From Leptospira sp. WS39.C2 (GTDB taxonomy: Bacteria > Spirochaetota > Leptospiria > Leptospirales > Leptospiraceae): a DNA stretch of 64,000 bases. The stretch is taken from contig NZ_CP162142.1 of the NCBI RefSeq assembly GCF_040833965.1, positions 2,505,001 to 2,569,000 of the forward strand, in the 5' to 3' direction. The notes beneath the pieces were generated by a model that worked only from the letters and a program-made list of their open reading frames with translations, did not search any database and had not been told where the DNA came from. Position 1 is the stretch's first letter. Each line of letters starts with the position of its first letter. This document shows, piece by piece, positions 34,140 to 44,100 of this stretch. The position numbers and the translations under genes are program-made.

Positions 34140-36056
34140 TTAGTTGAGTTCCCCTTTGAGGAGAGAGAGAAAACCATCACGAGATACAGTCTCAGTTTTT
34201 TCTTCACCCATACGTCGGTAAGAAATACTTCCCGCTTCTTTCTCTTTGTCTCCAAGGATGAGCGTATAACTGCTACGTTTCATGATGGAATCCCTAATTT
34301 TACTTCCGATCTTTTCATTTCGCACATCGAGTTCTACACGAAAACCCTGCATGACTAAATCTTGAAACACTTCTTTCGCATAATCACTATGAGTTTCTGC
34401 CACAGTTAAGACACGGATTTGAATTGGATTCAACCAAAGTGGAAATTTTCCCTCGAAGTGTTCGATGAGGATTCCAATGAAACGTTCGAGTGATCCGTAT
34501 ATCGCCCTATGGATCATCACTGGAGCATGTTTTTTTCCATCAGAAGCAGTGAAGTCGAGCTCAAATCGGTTTGGCATGGAAAAGTCTATTTGAACGGTTC
34601 CGCATTGCCATAACCTACCGAGTGAGTCTTTGATATTGAACTCAATCTTAGGTCCATAGAAAGCTCCGTCCCCTTCTTTGATTCCATATTCAATCCCTTT
34701 TTTCTTTAAGGCATCATGTAATGCTTGTGTGGCGAGATTCCAATCTTCATCACTACCTTGTGATTTTTCGGGCCTTGTTGCAATAAAAGTTTTGAATTCA
34801 GTAAATCCAAATTTTTTGTACACATCAAACGTAAAGTCAATGATGTCTTCCACTTCTGATTCTACCTTTTCCAATGGAGCATAAATATGCGCATCGTCTT
34901 GTGTAAAGGCACGAACACGAAAAAGTCCATGCAGAACCCCAGACATTTCATGTCTGTGTACGTTTCCTAGTTCCATAAAACGAAGTGGGAGTTCTCTGTA
35001 AGAGTGCATATGGTATTTGTATATCAAACAACAACCAGGGCAATTCATCGGTTTGACCGCAAACTCACTCTCATCGATGTCAGTGAAATACATGTTTTCT
35101 TTAAAATTATCCCAGTGGCCTGATTTTTTCCAAAGAGATGAATTTAAAATCGCAGGTGTTTTGATCTCTTGGTACCCACGTCTGAAACATTCTTCTCTGA
35201 TATAGGAAGCAAGAGTGTTCCAAAGAACCGTACCTTTGGGATGCCAAAAAGGGAAACCAGGTGCTTCGTCTTGGAAACTAAAAAGATCCAGTTCTTTCCC
35301 AAGTTTTCTGTGGTCTCTTTTTTTGGCTTCTTCGATAAGGAAGATATATTCGTCTAACTGTTTTTTGGTGGGAAAAGACACACCATAAATCCGAGTGAGC
35401 TGTTTGTTTTTTGAATCCCCCTTCCAATATGCACCAGAAATGGCTGTGAGTTTGAAAGCTTTGAGTTGTCCCGTACGAGCTACGTGAGGCCCACGGCATA
35501 GGTCATACCATTCTCCTTGTCCATATAACGATACAGAGGCGGCTTCAAATCCTTGGATGAGTTCCACTTTATAAGGTTCGTTTTCTTTTTTAAATTTTTC
35601 AATGGCTTCTTCTTTTGAAAGTTCCCAACGTTTTACGGTTAGGTCTTCTTTGACAATTTTACCCATCTCTGCTTCAATTTTCGGAAGGTCATCAACAGTA
35701 ATAATGGTTTCGCCAAAATCAATATCATAAAAGAAAAAACCTGGTCCATTTTCAATGACGGGTCCAACAGTCAGGCGAGCCTCTGGCCATAACCTTTGCA
35801 CCGCCATTCCAAGAAGGTGAGCCGAGGAATGGTGGAAAACATCTTTCCCTTCTTTGTCTTCAAAGGTGAGAAATTTTATCGTGGTATTCTCGGTAGGAAC
35901 AAAAGATAAATCAACAGTCCGTCCATCGGACAAAACAACGGCAAGAGCTTTCTCTTTTAAGAAAGGCAGTTGGTTTTGGACAAAATCAGAAAATGACTTT
36001 CCTGATTCGAGTTCCTTGGAACTTCCATCGGGTAATGTAATCGTAAGTGCTGCCAT
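34140..36056 (-). CDS. thrS: Threonyl-tRNA synthetase
   Basis: The product has 638 residues from the ATG at 36056; an upstream in-frame start would add ten residues that do not match the family N-terminus [11 protein letters not shown]. The domains are a TGS domain (~1-60), the editing SAD domain with zinc-like site HHSSAHLLG (~75-220) and the class II core with motif 2 ([39 protein letters not shown]) and motif 3 ([19 protein letters not shown]). A C-terminal anticodon-binding domain completes it. It charges tRNA-Thr. It heads the thrS-unknown-infC-rpmI-rplT group. Confidence 0.98.
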   Translation of the reverse strand: MAALTITLPDGSSKELESGKSFSDFVQNQLPFLKEKALAVVLSDGRTVDLSFVPTENTTIKFLTFEDKEGKDVFHHSSAHLLGMAVQRLWPEARLTVGPVIENGPGFFFYDIDFGETIITVDDLPKIEAEMGKIVKEDLTVKRWELSKEEAIEKFKKENEPYKVELIQGFEAASVSLYGQGEWYDLCRGPHVARTGQLKAFKLTAISGAYWKGDSKNKQLTRIYGVSFPTKKQLDEYIFLIEEAKKRDHRKLGKELDLFSFQDEAPGFPFWHPKGTVLWNTLASYIREECFRRGYQEIKTPAILNSSLWKKSGHWDNFKENMYFTDIDESEFAVKPMNCPGCCLIYKYHMHSYRELPLRFMELGNVHRHEMSGVLHGLFRVRAFTQDDAHIYAPLEKVESEVEDIIDFTFDVYKKFGFTEFKTFIATRPEKSQGSDEDWNLATQALHDALKKKGIEYGIKEGDGAFYGPKIEFNIKDSLGRLWQCGTVQIDFSMPNRFELDFTASDGKKHAPVMIHRAIYGSLERFIGILIEHFEGKFPLWLNPIQIRVLTVAETHSDYAKEVFQDLVMQGFRVELDVRNEKIGSKIRDSIMKRSSYTLILGDKEKEAGSISYRRMGEEKTETVSRDGFLSLLKGELN

Positions 36057-36105
36057 AAGTGTAATCCCAGGTTTTCGCACGCACATTCTCCCGAAAAGTA
36101 AAGTT

Positions 36106-36699
36106 TTACCAGAGTTTTCCTGTTTCGAGAGATTCTGTTAGTTTCAAAAAACTTTCTTCGACTGACTCCTTACGGCCAAACCCACCTTCTCGTTCTAGAT
36201 CAATAAATCCGTGTACGAGAGAACGAATGATCCGAATCCGATGGACCACTTCTTTGTCTAAAATTTCAAATTGGAATGCTAACATACAGAGTTCTAAAAT
36301 TCGATCTCCGAGTATTTTGAGCTCTGGATCAGATTCGGTAGAAACAATGACAAGTGAGTACATGTGAGGGAATTCTTTAGCAAAACCACGATAGGATTTT
36401 AAAAAGTTTGAAATACGGTCTTTTGTAGAATTGGTTTTTTTTATGTTTTTTTCTAAAGTGTCACCTAATAATTGCAAGGCTCTCTTTCGGATCTCTGCAA
36501 AAATATCCTCAGAGTCTTTTACATGGTTATACAAAGAAGGTGTTCGAATGCCAAGTGACTCTGCAACCATAGCCAAACGAAAATCGGAAAAACCTACGTT
36601 TTGAATGGTTTCCCACGCATGATCCAACACGATGTTACGATTGATTTGGCTCTTGCCTTTTTTAGGCCTTCCGATTTTATTTTTTATTTTTTTTGCCAT
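36106..36699 (-). CDS. TetR-family transcriptional repressor
   Basis: The 197-residue product has a basic N-terminal tail ([16 protein letters not shown]) and a TetR helix-turn-helix at ~22-68 ([40 protein letters not shown]). The C-terminal ligand-binding region is of the WHG type ([19 protein letters not shown]). It overlaps the end of the alpha/beta hydrolase gene by 16 bases, so it is made from the same transcript. The two palindromes upstream of that gene are its likely operators. Confidence 0.9.
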   Translation of the reverse strand: MAKKIKNKIGRPKKGKSQINRNIVLDHAWETIQNVGFSDFRLAMVAESLGIRTPSLYNHVKDSEDIFAEIRKRALQLLGDTLEKNIKKTNSTKDRISNFLKSYRGFAKEFPHMYSLVIVSTESDPELKILGDRILELCMLAFQFEILDKEVVHRIRIIRSLVHGFIDLEREGGFGRKESVEESFLKLTESLETGKLW

Positions 36700-37574
36700 A
36701 AAATTTTGATGTCTTCATAAAAACGATCTGGTTCTTCTACAAAAGGATAATGGCCAACATTTTCATATAGGAATACTTTTCCACCTATGGTATCTCGAAT
36801 CCAATGAGCCTCCTCTTCCGGTGAAGAAAAATCTGGATCTTTTAGGCCCATAATGATGATATGATTTCCTTTTGCATTCGGTAACTCAGTTTCACATTCT
36901 TTTTTACTCGCAAATAACATGGAACGGATGGCATACATCCTTCCCTCTTGTTTAAGATTATTTTTGAGTTCCGTTTTCCGTATCTCAAAATCAGAAGGTT
37001 GGTTTACGGGAAAAAGAGATTCATAAAAGGAAACCCAAAGACTTGCCCCCCAAGGACCTCGAAACGCGATGTTAAGTAAGGATTTTAATCCAAAAGACAT
37101 AGGTTCTTTGTCTCTTACAAAAGGACCAGACAAAACCATTCCTAACACTCGTTTATTCTCTTTCGACTTTATATACACTGCGGACGCTGCAGTCATGGAA
37201 TTTGCGATGATATAAACATTTTGTAATTTCTTTTCACGGATAAAGGAGAGGATGTCCAATGCAGTTTCTTTAGGTCCATAAGAAGGAAAATTCACATCGG
37301 ATTCTCCCAACCCGCGCAAATCAAAAGAATAAACAACCCCATCTTTTGTTAGTTTTCCCGCCAATTCTTTATAACTCTCCTTTCTATCTCCAATACCAGG
37401 AAGTAAAATAAACTGGTTTTTTCCGGAACCTAACTGAGTGTATGCGATTTTTCCATCTTGTGTTTCGAAAAAGGAAGTCTCTAACTTTTTGTCCGATATA
37501 GAAGGATCCCCCCAAAGGAAGGTAGGTAACAACGCAAGGAGGAGTATTGGGAAAGTGTGGTAGGTCTTTTTCAT
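36684..37574 (-). CDS. Secreted alpha/beta hydrolase
   Basis: The 296-residue product has a signal peptide (MKKTYHTFPILLLALLPTFLWG). The alpha/beta-hydrolase core includes the oxyanion region FILLPGIGDRKESY, FDLRGLGESD, the nucleophile elbow IIANSMTAASA (S126; the usual glycines are Ala and Thr), an Asp in GLKDPDFS, and the catalytic His H275 in NVGHYPFVEEP. Substrate is unknown; esters or lactones are typical. It is the first gene of a two-gene operon with the TetR repressor, which suggests induction by a small hydrophobic molecule. Confidence 0.85.
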   Translation of the reverse strand: MKKTYHTFPILLLALLPTFLWGDPSISDKKLETSFFETQDGKIAYTQLGSGKNQFILLPGIGDRKESYKELAGKLTKDGVVYSFDLRGLGESDVNFPSYGPKETALDILSFIREKKLQNVYIIANSMTAASAVYIKSKENKRVLGMVLSGPFVRDKEPMSFGLKSLLNIAFRGPWGASLWVSFYESLFPVNQPSDFEIRKTELKNNLKQEGRMYAIRSMLFASKKECETELPNAKGNHIIIMGLKDPDFSSPEEEAHWIRDTIGGKVFLYENVGHYPFVEEPDRFYEDIKILWQKK

Positions 37575-37575
37575 T

Positions 37576-37594
37576 AAACTAATATAATTAGTTT
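37576..37594. promoter_or_regulatory. TetR operator candidate 1, overlapping the -10 element
   Basis: A perfect palindrome, AAACTAAT-ATA-ATTAGTTT (eight-base arms, three-base centre), lies two bases upstream of the hydrolase ATG. On the minus strand the centre contains TATATT (37581-37586), a five-of-six match to the -10 consensus. Repressor binding here would block RNA polymerase directly. The link to the TetR protein is by position and symmetry. Confidence 0.75.
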
Positions 37595-37597
37595 TTT

Positions 37598-37614
37598 AAC
37601 TAATGCAATTAGTT
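37598..37614. promoter_or_regulatory. TetR operator candidate 2, overlapping the -35 position
   Basis: A second copy, AACTAAT-GCA-ATTAGTT, has its centre exactly 21 bases from that of the first, two helical turns. On the minus strand TTGCAT (37603-37608) lies 16 bases from the TATATT, a weak -35. The repeated ACTAAT/ATTAGT half-sites strongly suggest tandem dimers of the same repressor. Confidence 0.72.
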
Positions 37615-38048
37615 TTTCATCGAAAAAGCCATTAAATCCGAAAAAGGATCCAAAAATGGGAAATTTTGATGCTTGGTTGGCCAATCGAGGGAAAAATCCT
37701 TCCTGGTGCCTGTGGCATGCCGCATGATTGAAGGTAATGGAGTTGGTAGGAACTTTCGTATGTAAAAAGATTTTAAATCCATTTCGATTGAATCTAACCC
37801 ATTCGAAACGTCTTTCCAATAATAGGTGTTACCTTCTTTACTTGGTTCCCTATTCTTTTCGCAATTCAAATATCGAAATTGATTGGAAGAGAACTTTCAA
37901 ATGAAGAATTCTAATTTCATAATCTAATCAATTTTGGTTTTGAAGAAATCGATAGAGAAGGATTTACAAGTAAAAAAAAGAACTAAGACCAAATCGAAAA
38001 ACAAAAAAAGAGTCTTTTTGTGATTTGCCTTTTTTCATTCAATTTTAT
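37615..38048. other. Intergenic region, nothing convincing seen
   Basis: About 430 bases separate the TetR operators from the next plus-strand gene. Two short overlapping minus-strand frames exist, but they lack a ribosome site, recognisable domain or plausible composition. No tRNA, repeat or riboswitch-like fold was recognised. The promoter for the 38-44 kb plus-strand cluster may lie in the AT-rich last 120 bases. Confidence 0.5.
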
Positions 38049-38480
38049 ATGTTTACGAGTATGAAGAATTTTTTGTTTCAATCTTCCATTTCAAATTTTT
38101 ACTTTTATTTATTCATTTTAACGATTCCCATATACCTGATCATCACAAATTTAGTTTTTAATGATATAACGTTAAATACACTCATTTTTCCCAACCTGAT
38201 TCCATTCATTGTTTTGATTCTCATACTTTTGAAAATCAAAAACCTTAACTTTATCTTACAAAGTTGGTATGGATTGAATGCATTGTTAAGTTTAATTTCA
38301 ATCATCTCATTTGTACTTTCTCAAGTAACAATCACAAATAAAAATGTTCCAACAGCAAACATCAATTATATCTCATTTGCAAGAGACCTTTTTAATACGA
38401 TACTATTTGCACCATTATTGTTTCAAGTTACAAACTTTGTGAAGAATAAAGCGGAAATTGAGACTAATACTAGATCTTAA
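38049..38480 (+). CDS. Small polytopic membrane protein
   Basis: The product is about 143 residues from the ATG at 38049; a TTG at 38025 and an ATG at 38061 are alternatives and none has a good ribosome site. Four hydrophobic helices are visible (YLFILTIPIYLIITNLVF, LIPFIVLILILLKI, LNALLSLISIISFVLSQV, LFNTILFAPLLFQVTNFV) with short polar loops. No family is recognised. It lies 104 bases before the glycan-binding-type gene in the same direction and may or may not belong to that unit. Confidence 0.45.
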   Translation: MFTSMKNFLFQSSISNFYFYLFILTIPIYLIITNLVFNDITLNTLIFPNLIPFIVLILILLKIKNLNFILQSWYGLNALLSLISIISFVLSQVTITNKNVPTANINYISFARDLFNTILFAPLLFQVTNFVKNKAEIETNTRS

Positions 38481-38584
38481 ACGTTTCAATAGACTTGTGT
38501 TCTTTCCAAAAATTAAATTTAAATTATTTGCTTCGATTGTCATCCAACAAGTTTTTACATATTTTCAAATTAAGTAGGAATCAA

Positions 38585-39427
38585 ATGAAATTAACTGCTA
38601 AAATTCTCCTATTCACTTTCCTGTTTATTATGCAAACGCTTAGTGCGGAAGAACCAATTCTTTTTTCCGATATCAGAGGAGATTTCTTTGAACAAAAAAA
38701 CTCCTTTGACTATTCATTAGTCCACTTAATTGATAAAACTGATAAAGCTTGGTGTTTGAACCTGAAAGATCCTTATACATGGATCAAAAAAGGATTTCTT
38801 ATCGATTTTCAAAAACCTGCGACAATCAATACGATTTATATCAAAAACGGTATGGTAGAAAACGGTAATTTTAAGAAAAACAATAGAGTCAAAACAATTT
38901 CAATTTTTAAGTCTGAAACTCAATTTAGCGACTGGAAATTGGTTCAGTCTATAGAACTCAAAGACATCCCTACGTTTCAAAAAATTGACCTATATGAAGA
39001 AGTAACCGCTGATTCATTAGCATTCAATATAGATGCAAGGTATAAAGGGAAAAATGATAAGTTGACATGCATTTCAGAAATTTCATTTTCGAAGCCTGAA
39101 AAAGAGTTAAAGAAAAAAAAATCGAATGCCAATGCCAATGTACAAATCTACCAACCAATCCAAATCGAACAGATGAAATTAATTCCAAAACCAGATGGTA
39201 TTTTAACAGGGGGAGGAGAAGGATTTTGTCTATGTACTTGCAAATTTGAAAAAGGAACATGGAAAAACATAAGCCAGGAACAAACCTACTTACAAATCAT
39301 AATTTCTATGGTTGCAGCTTGTGGTATGGATGGAACAGATTTACCAAAAGGGGACAAATTATACGAAAGAATTCAGTTTATCGAAAACATTAACAAACCA
39401 AAAAATCCTTCGTCTAATAATGATTAA
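38585..39427 (+). CDS. Secreted protein with NADase-type glycan-binding-like domain
   Basis: The product has 280 residues from the ATG at 38585, preceded by an AGGA site; an upstream start would precede the signal peptide (KILLFTFLFIMQTLSAEEP). The mature domain has the pattern W-C-L-N...IKKGFLIDFQKPATINTIY, then IKNG and KKNNRVKTISIF. That pattern recalls the discoidin-like NADase-type glycan-binding domain common in secreted Leptospira proteins. A C-terminal region has a CxCxC-like cluster (GFCLCTCKFEKGTW). It sits 9 bases upstream of the ABC-like gene, so it is probably cotranscribed. Confidence 0.65.
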   Translation: MKLTAKILLFTFLFIMQTLSAEEPILFSDIRGDFFEQKNSFDYSLVHLIDKTDKAWCLNLKDPYTWIKKGFLIDFQKPATINTIYIKNGMVENGNFKKNNRVKTISIFKSETQFSDWKLVQSIELKDIPTFQKIDLYEEVTADSLAFNIDARYKGKNDKLTCISEISFSKPEKELKKKKSNANANVQIYQPIQIEQMKLIPKPDGILTGGGEGFCLCTCKFEKGTWKNISQEQTYLQIIISMVAACGMDGTDLPKGDKLYERIQFIENINKPKNPSSNND

Positions 39428-39436
39428 TACGACCAC

Positions 39437-41137
39437 ATGACGATTGAAATTCCAAAACAATCTACGAGTAAACATTTACTAAAAATTTTATCTCAATTCT
39501 TAAAATCCAAACAAGGACCAACTGCGATTCGTTATGGAGTGTTTCTACTATTACTTGTAATTGTCTTTAATGGTTTTAATGTTCTAAATAGTTTTGTAGG
39601 TAGAGATTTTATCTCTTCTATAGAACAAAAAAATGAACATGCGTTTTACAAATTTGCTTTATTATATGGATTGGTATTTCTCATCTCAGCAGGGATTGGA
39701 TCCATTTATCGATTCATGGAAGAAAGACTTGGTATTTTATGGCGAGAACAATTAACTTGGCGGCTCACATCTTCCTACCTAAGCGAAAAAACCTATCATT
39801 CCATTTTAAACCAAAAGGGAATTGAAAATCCTGACCAGAGGATCACAGATGATGTGAGGTCATTTACAACAACTACATTGTCTTTTATATTATTATTTCT
39901 TGGTGGAGTTTTTTCTGCAATTTCCTTTGCGGGTGTGTTATGGACCATCAATCCCATTTTATTTCTAGTAGCAATTCTCTACGCAACTATCGGGACCATT
40001 TCTACCATTTATCTCGGAAAAGACCTGATTCGCCTCAATTATAACCAATTAGATTTGGAAGCAAACTATCGTTCAGACCTTCTTCATATCAAACAACACG
40101 CTGAATCCATTGCCCTAACCCATCGTGAACTTCGAATGACAGTTCGATTAAAATCAAAGCTAAATAAACTTGTGACTAATTTTAAAAAACTAATTTCTGT
40201 TAATCTTAGATTAAGTCTTTTCACAAATAGTTATAATTATTTCATTCAAATCATACCAATGTTACTCATTGCTCCCAGTTACATGAGAGGTGAAATTGAG
40301 TTTGGGGTGATCACCCAAGCTGGCCTTGCTTTTACTACTTTACTTAATGCCTTTTCTCTCATAGTAACTCAGTTCCAATCCATATCATCGTTTACTGCTG
40401 TTGTCAAACGATTACAAACTCTAGACAATGCCATGTATCTTTCCGAAGAAAAGGCAAAGTCAATGGAACTATCAAATTTCCATCCAGAAGAAATCAGGTT
40501 TGAAAACTTCAGTCTTTACGCAAATGACAAATCAAAATTTCTGATTCATAACTTAAATCTCTCAATCAAAACAAAAGAACGGTGGCTTATAACGGCTATT
40601 GATGAAACAACAAAACTCATCTTTTTTCGAACATTGGCAGGGATACACAACCAAGAGGAAGGTCGAATACTAAAACCGAACCGAGATGAAGTTTTGTTTT
40701 TACCTGAACAACCTTATTTACCACCTGGTAGACTTCGCAATGTGATAGTTCCAGCATTCCTTGGCAATTCGGTATCAGATGTAAGAGTTATGAAAGAACT
40801 AAAAATGCACAATCTTGATACACTTGTAAAACGACTTGGTGGTTTATCTGCACTCAAAGAATGGGATGATGAACTTTCGTTAGCTGAGAAATTTAATATT
40901 TCAACGATCAGAATCCAGTTTGCAAAACCAAAATTTGTAGTGATTGATAGACCAACATCAAGTGTTGGCAAATTTGAAATTTCAAAAATACTAAAAAATT
41001 TTCATAATTTGGGCATTACCACAATTGTTCTCGCAAAAGGTGAAGAAACGGCACTCGAATATGATTACCATTTAAATTTATCTCATTTTGGAAAATGGAA
41101 TTTGAATCATATAAATCCATTCATTCAGGCAATTTAA
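39437..41137 (+). CDS. ABCD/SbmA-type exporter with degenerate ATPase domain
   Basis: The 566-residue product has a six-segment transmembrane domain (~30-330) with the family motif NPDQRITDD (131-139), and a C-terminal region colinear with an ABC ATPase domain. Walker A is ITAIDETTKL (385-394, glycines and the GK pair lost). The Q-loop block FLPEQPYLPPGRLRN (421-435) is conserved. The signature LSGGE is replaced by LSLAEKF (480-486). Walker B is VVIDRPTSSV with the catalytic Glu replaced by Arg (505), and the switch His is replaced by Lys. ATP hydrolysis is therefore unlikely. It is translationally coupled (TAATG) to a GH94-like enzyme gene. Confidence 0.88.
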   Translation: MTIEIPKQSTSKHLLKILSQFLKSKQGPTAIRYGVFLLLLVIVFNGFNVLNSFVGRDFISSIEQKNEHAFYKFALLYGLVFLISAGIGSIYRFMEERLGILWREQLTWRLTSSYLSEKTYHSILNQKGIENPDQRITDDVRSFTTTTLSFILLFLGGVFSAISFAGVLWTINPILFLVAILYATIGTISTIYLGKDLIRLNYNQLDLEANYRSDLLHIKQHAESIALTHRELRMTVRLKSKLNKLVTNFKKLISVNLRLSLFTNSYNYFIQIIPMLLIAPSYMRGEIEFGVITQAGLAFTTLLNAFSLIVTQFQSISSFTAVVKRLQTLDNAMYLSEEKAKSMELSNFHPEEIRFENFSLYANDKSKFLIHNLNLSIKTKERWLITAIDETTKLIFFRTLAGIHNQEEGRILKPNRDEVLFLPEQPYLPPGRLRNVIVPAFLGNSVSDVRVMKELKMHNLDTLVKRLGGLSALKEWDDELSLAEKFNISTIRIQFAKPKFVVIDRPTSSVGKFEISKILKNFHNLGITTIVLAKGEETALEYDYHLNLSHFGKWNLNHINPFIQAI

Positions 41138-44100
41138 TGTATTTATTAGAAAATAAGACAGGACTAAAAATTCAAATTTTATCTAACCTTTCCATCCATT
41201 CCATTTATTTAGATCACATTTTAGTCAATTTGTATCTAGGAAATGAACTGGAAACGAGTACTGCCAATCTTACCTTACATTATGAATCAAATTCCAAGTC
41301 TTATACTTTGCCTCTTTTTTCACCGATTGATTCACCTAACATCACTGTATCGAAAACTGCGATCAAAATCAGTCGGAATCTCCAAGGATTAGAAGTCAAT
41401 ACAACCCTCACTTTACACCCAACACAAAATTGTTTTAGAATTCATACAGAGATCTTCAATCATACTGAAGGTACAATCAAGGCCTCAATTTTGAGGACAC
41501 AAGATTTGGGTCTCTCTGAGATTTTTGCGGCAAAATTAAATGAAGCTTTTGTCTCGCAATATATCCACCATGAAATTTATGATTCACCAAACGAAGGTTA
41601 TTCAATACTTTCAAGGCAAAACGAATCCGTATTAGGTAAAAACCCGGCATGTTTTAGTTTTTCAGACAAAAGGGTAGTTTCGTATGCAACAGATGGACGG
41701 GATATTTTCCAGAATGGAAACCTAATACCTTTTCCCAACCGAAGGTACCAAGGGGAACATTCGATGGTAGGTCTTGGAACAAACACCATTCCTATCGCTC
41801 CTAACAAATTTGTAGACTGTAATTTTTATTCTTATGTATTCGAAAACCTAGAAAATATCGATATGTTTCCATCTTATCAAAGTATGATAGAACGCTGCCA
41901 ATTTGGATGGGAAAAAACAGATAGTAAAATACAAGAAGGTGGTCCAACTTACACCAGTTTGTTCCACAAATCTAAAACACTGAATGGAGAATTTGTATCC
42001 AAAGAAAATCTAAAAAACCTTTTTCCTACTCCATGGAGGAACATTGAAATGGAAAAAGATGGGAACATTTTGTCATTTTTTACAGATCAAAATACCCATA
42101 TTACATTCCAAAGAAAAGAAATTTTATGCCATAGGCCTCAAGGCCAAATACTAACGACAGGGAATGATGATTTTCCAAATGAATCTTCTTTAACTGCTAC
42201 TTGTTATTACAATGGTCTTTTTCTTTCCCAACTCACACAAGGTCATGCCAGTTTAAACCAGTTAATCTCTAGAAAATCAGGAGATTTAGGAACAAGTCTT
42301 TCGAAAGGTCTTCGTATATTTTGTAAACTCAATTCAGAATGGAAACTTTTGCATAATCCATCGTATCTTGTTTCTCTTCCTGATTGTATGGAATGGGTAT
42401 ACCACATTCAACAAAAAACCATTAGAGTCAAAATACAATCGAATTCAATCAATTCCATTTCCTTCTCGATCTCACATACATTTGATATGGAACTAGAAGT
42501 ATTATTCTCTATCTCAACTGGCTTAGATGGAGAAAATGGAGATTCATCCCTTCCCCCAAATATAGAAATCACAAATGATTCTATTAATGTCACACCACAT
42601 AAAAATAGTAACCTCTTCCAAAGATTAAACGGAAAAGGATTCCGGATCGAATCCAAAAAAATTTCTAGTTTATTAATTTCCGATGATCGTCTGTTATTTG
42701 AGAATCAAATATCGTATAACCTTCCTTACTTAACAATTAAAACAAAATTAGAGAACGAACTATCTTTTCTCATTTTTGGAGACTTAAAGACTGAATTCCA
42801 GGCAACTCCATCAAACATTTCTAAAAGTGAATTCACAATTACAAATACAACACTCTTAGATTCGGCAAAAGAATTAAGTTGTCCGTCCTTATTAGAGATG
42901 CTCGATATTTTACCTTGGTACAAACAAAATGCACGCATACATTATTTAAACCCACGGGGTTTAGAGCAGTTTTCTGGTGGCGGTTGGGGAACAAGAGATG
43001 TGTGCCAAGGGGCCTTCGAATTTTTATTATCTTCGGGGAATTTTTCTGCAATTCGTAAATTAATTTTACGAATATTTTCAGAACAAGATGAGAATGGAGA
43101 TTGGCCTCAATGGTTTATGTTGTATGAAAGAGACAAAGAAATTCGAGCCAATGATTCTCATGGCGACATTTTGTATTGGCCTATCTTATGTGTAATCACA
43201 TACCTTGAAAGGACAAATGATTTTCCAATTCTAGACGAAGTCACTCTCCAACCAATCAACGGCCAGAAACGAAGTATCTTAGAAGGAATTCATTCCACCT
43301 TACACGAAATAAACGAGAGATTCTTGCCCCATACAGTTTTGCCAAAATATGGGAATGGTGATTGGAATGATTCCATGCAACCCAAAGAATCAGAGTTTCA
43401 AAGCCAAGCTGTCAGCACTTGGACTGCAGAACTACAATTAATTCTTTTCCAAAAATTGATCTGGTTTTATGAAAAGTTAGGAGAAGAGGATAAAGTAAAT
43501 TTTTACAAAACAATTACCAATACTCTAACAAATCAAATCTATTCAAACTGTATGGAGGATAATATTATAACTGGACTTGTGAAATTCTCAAGTACAGAGG
43601 AACGAGTTTTATTATTACACCCAAAAGACAATATATCGAATATACATTTTAGCATATTACCAATGATTTATGGAATTCTTTCAAATGTATTTACATTAGA
43701 AGAATCAGAATTCCACTTAAACTTAATCAAAAAACACCTAACAGGACCAGACGGAGTTCGTTTGTTTGATAAACCAGTGCATTACAGGAAAGGACATTCT
43801 ACCTTTTTCAAAAGAGCTGAAACAGCAAGTTTTTTTGGTCGTGAAATTGGTCTTATGTACACACATGCACACCTACGTTATTGTGAAGCACTTGCATATC
43901 TGGGTAAATCAGATGAATTTTTCACACAATTGAATGTTACTAATCCCATAGGCATAACCAAACGAATTCCATCATCTAAAGTCAGACAATCTAATTGTTA
44001 TTATTCGAGTTCTGATGGAGTATTTTTAGATCGGTTTGATGCCGAAACTAATTACAACCAACTAATCCAAGGTACAATCCCATTAGAAGGAGGTTGGAGA

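Noticed and set aside
37609..37869. Two overlapping minus-strand frames (81 and 86 residues) upstream of the TetR-regulated hydrolase
   Set aside because: One crosses the operators, neither has a ribosome site, domain or credible composition.
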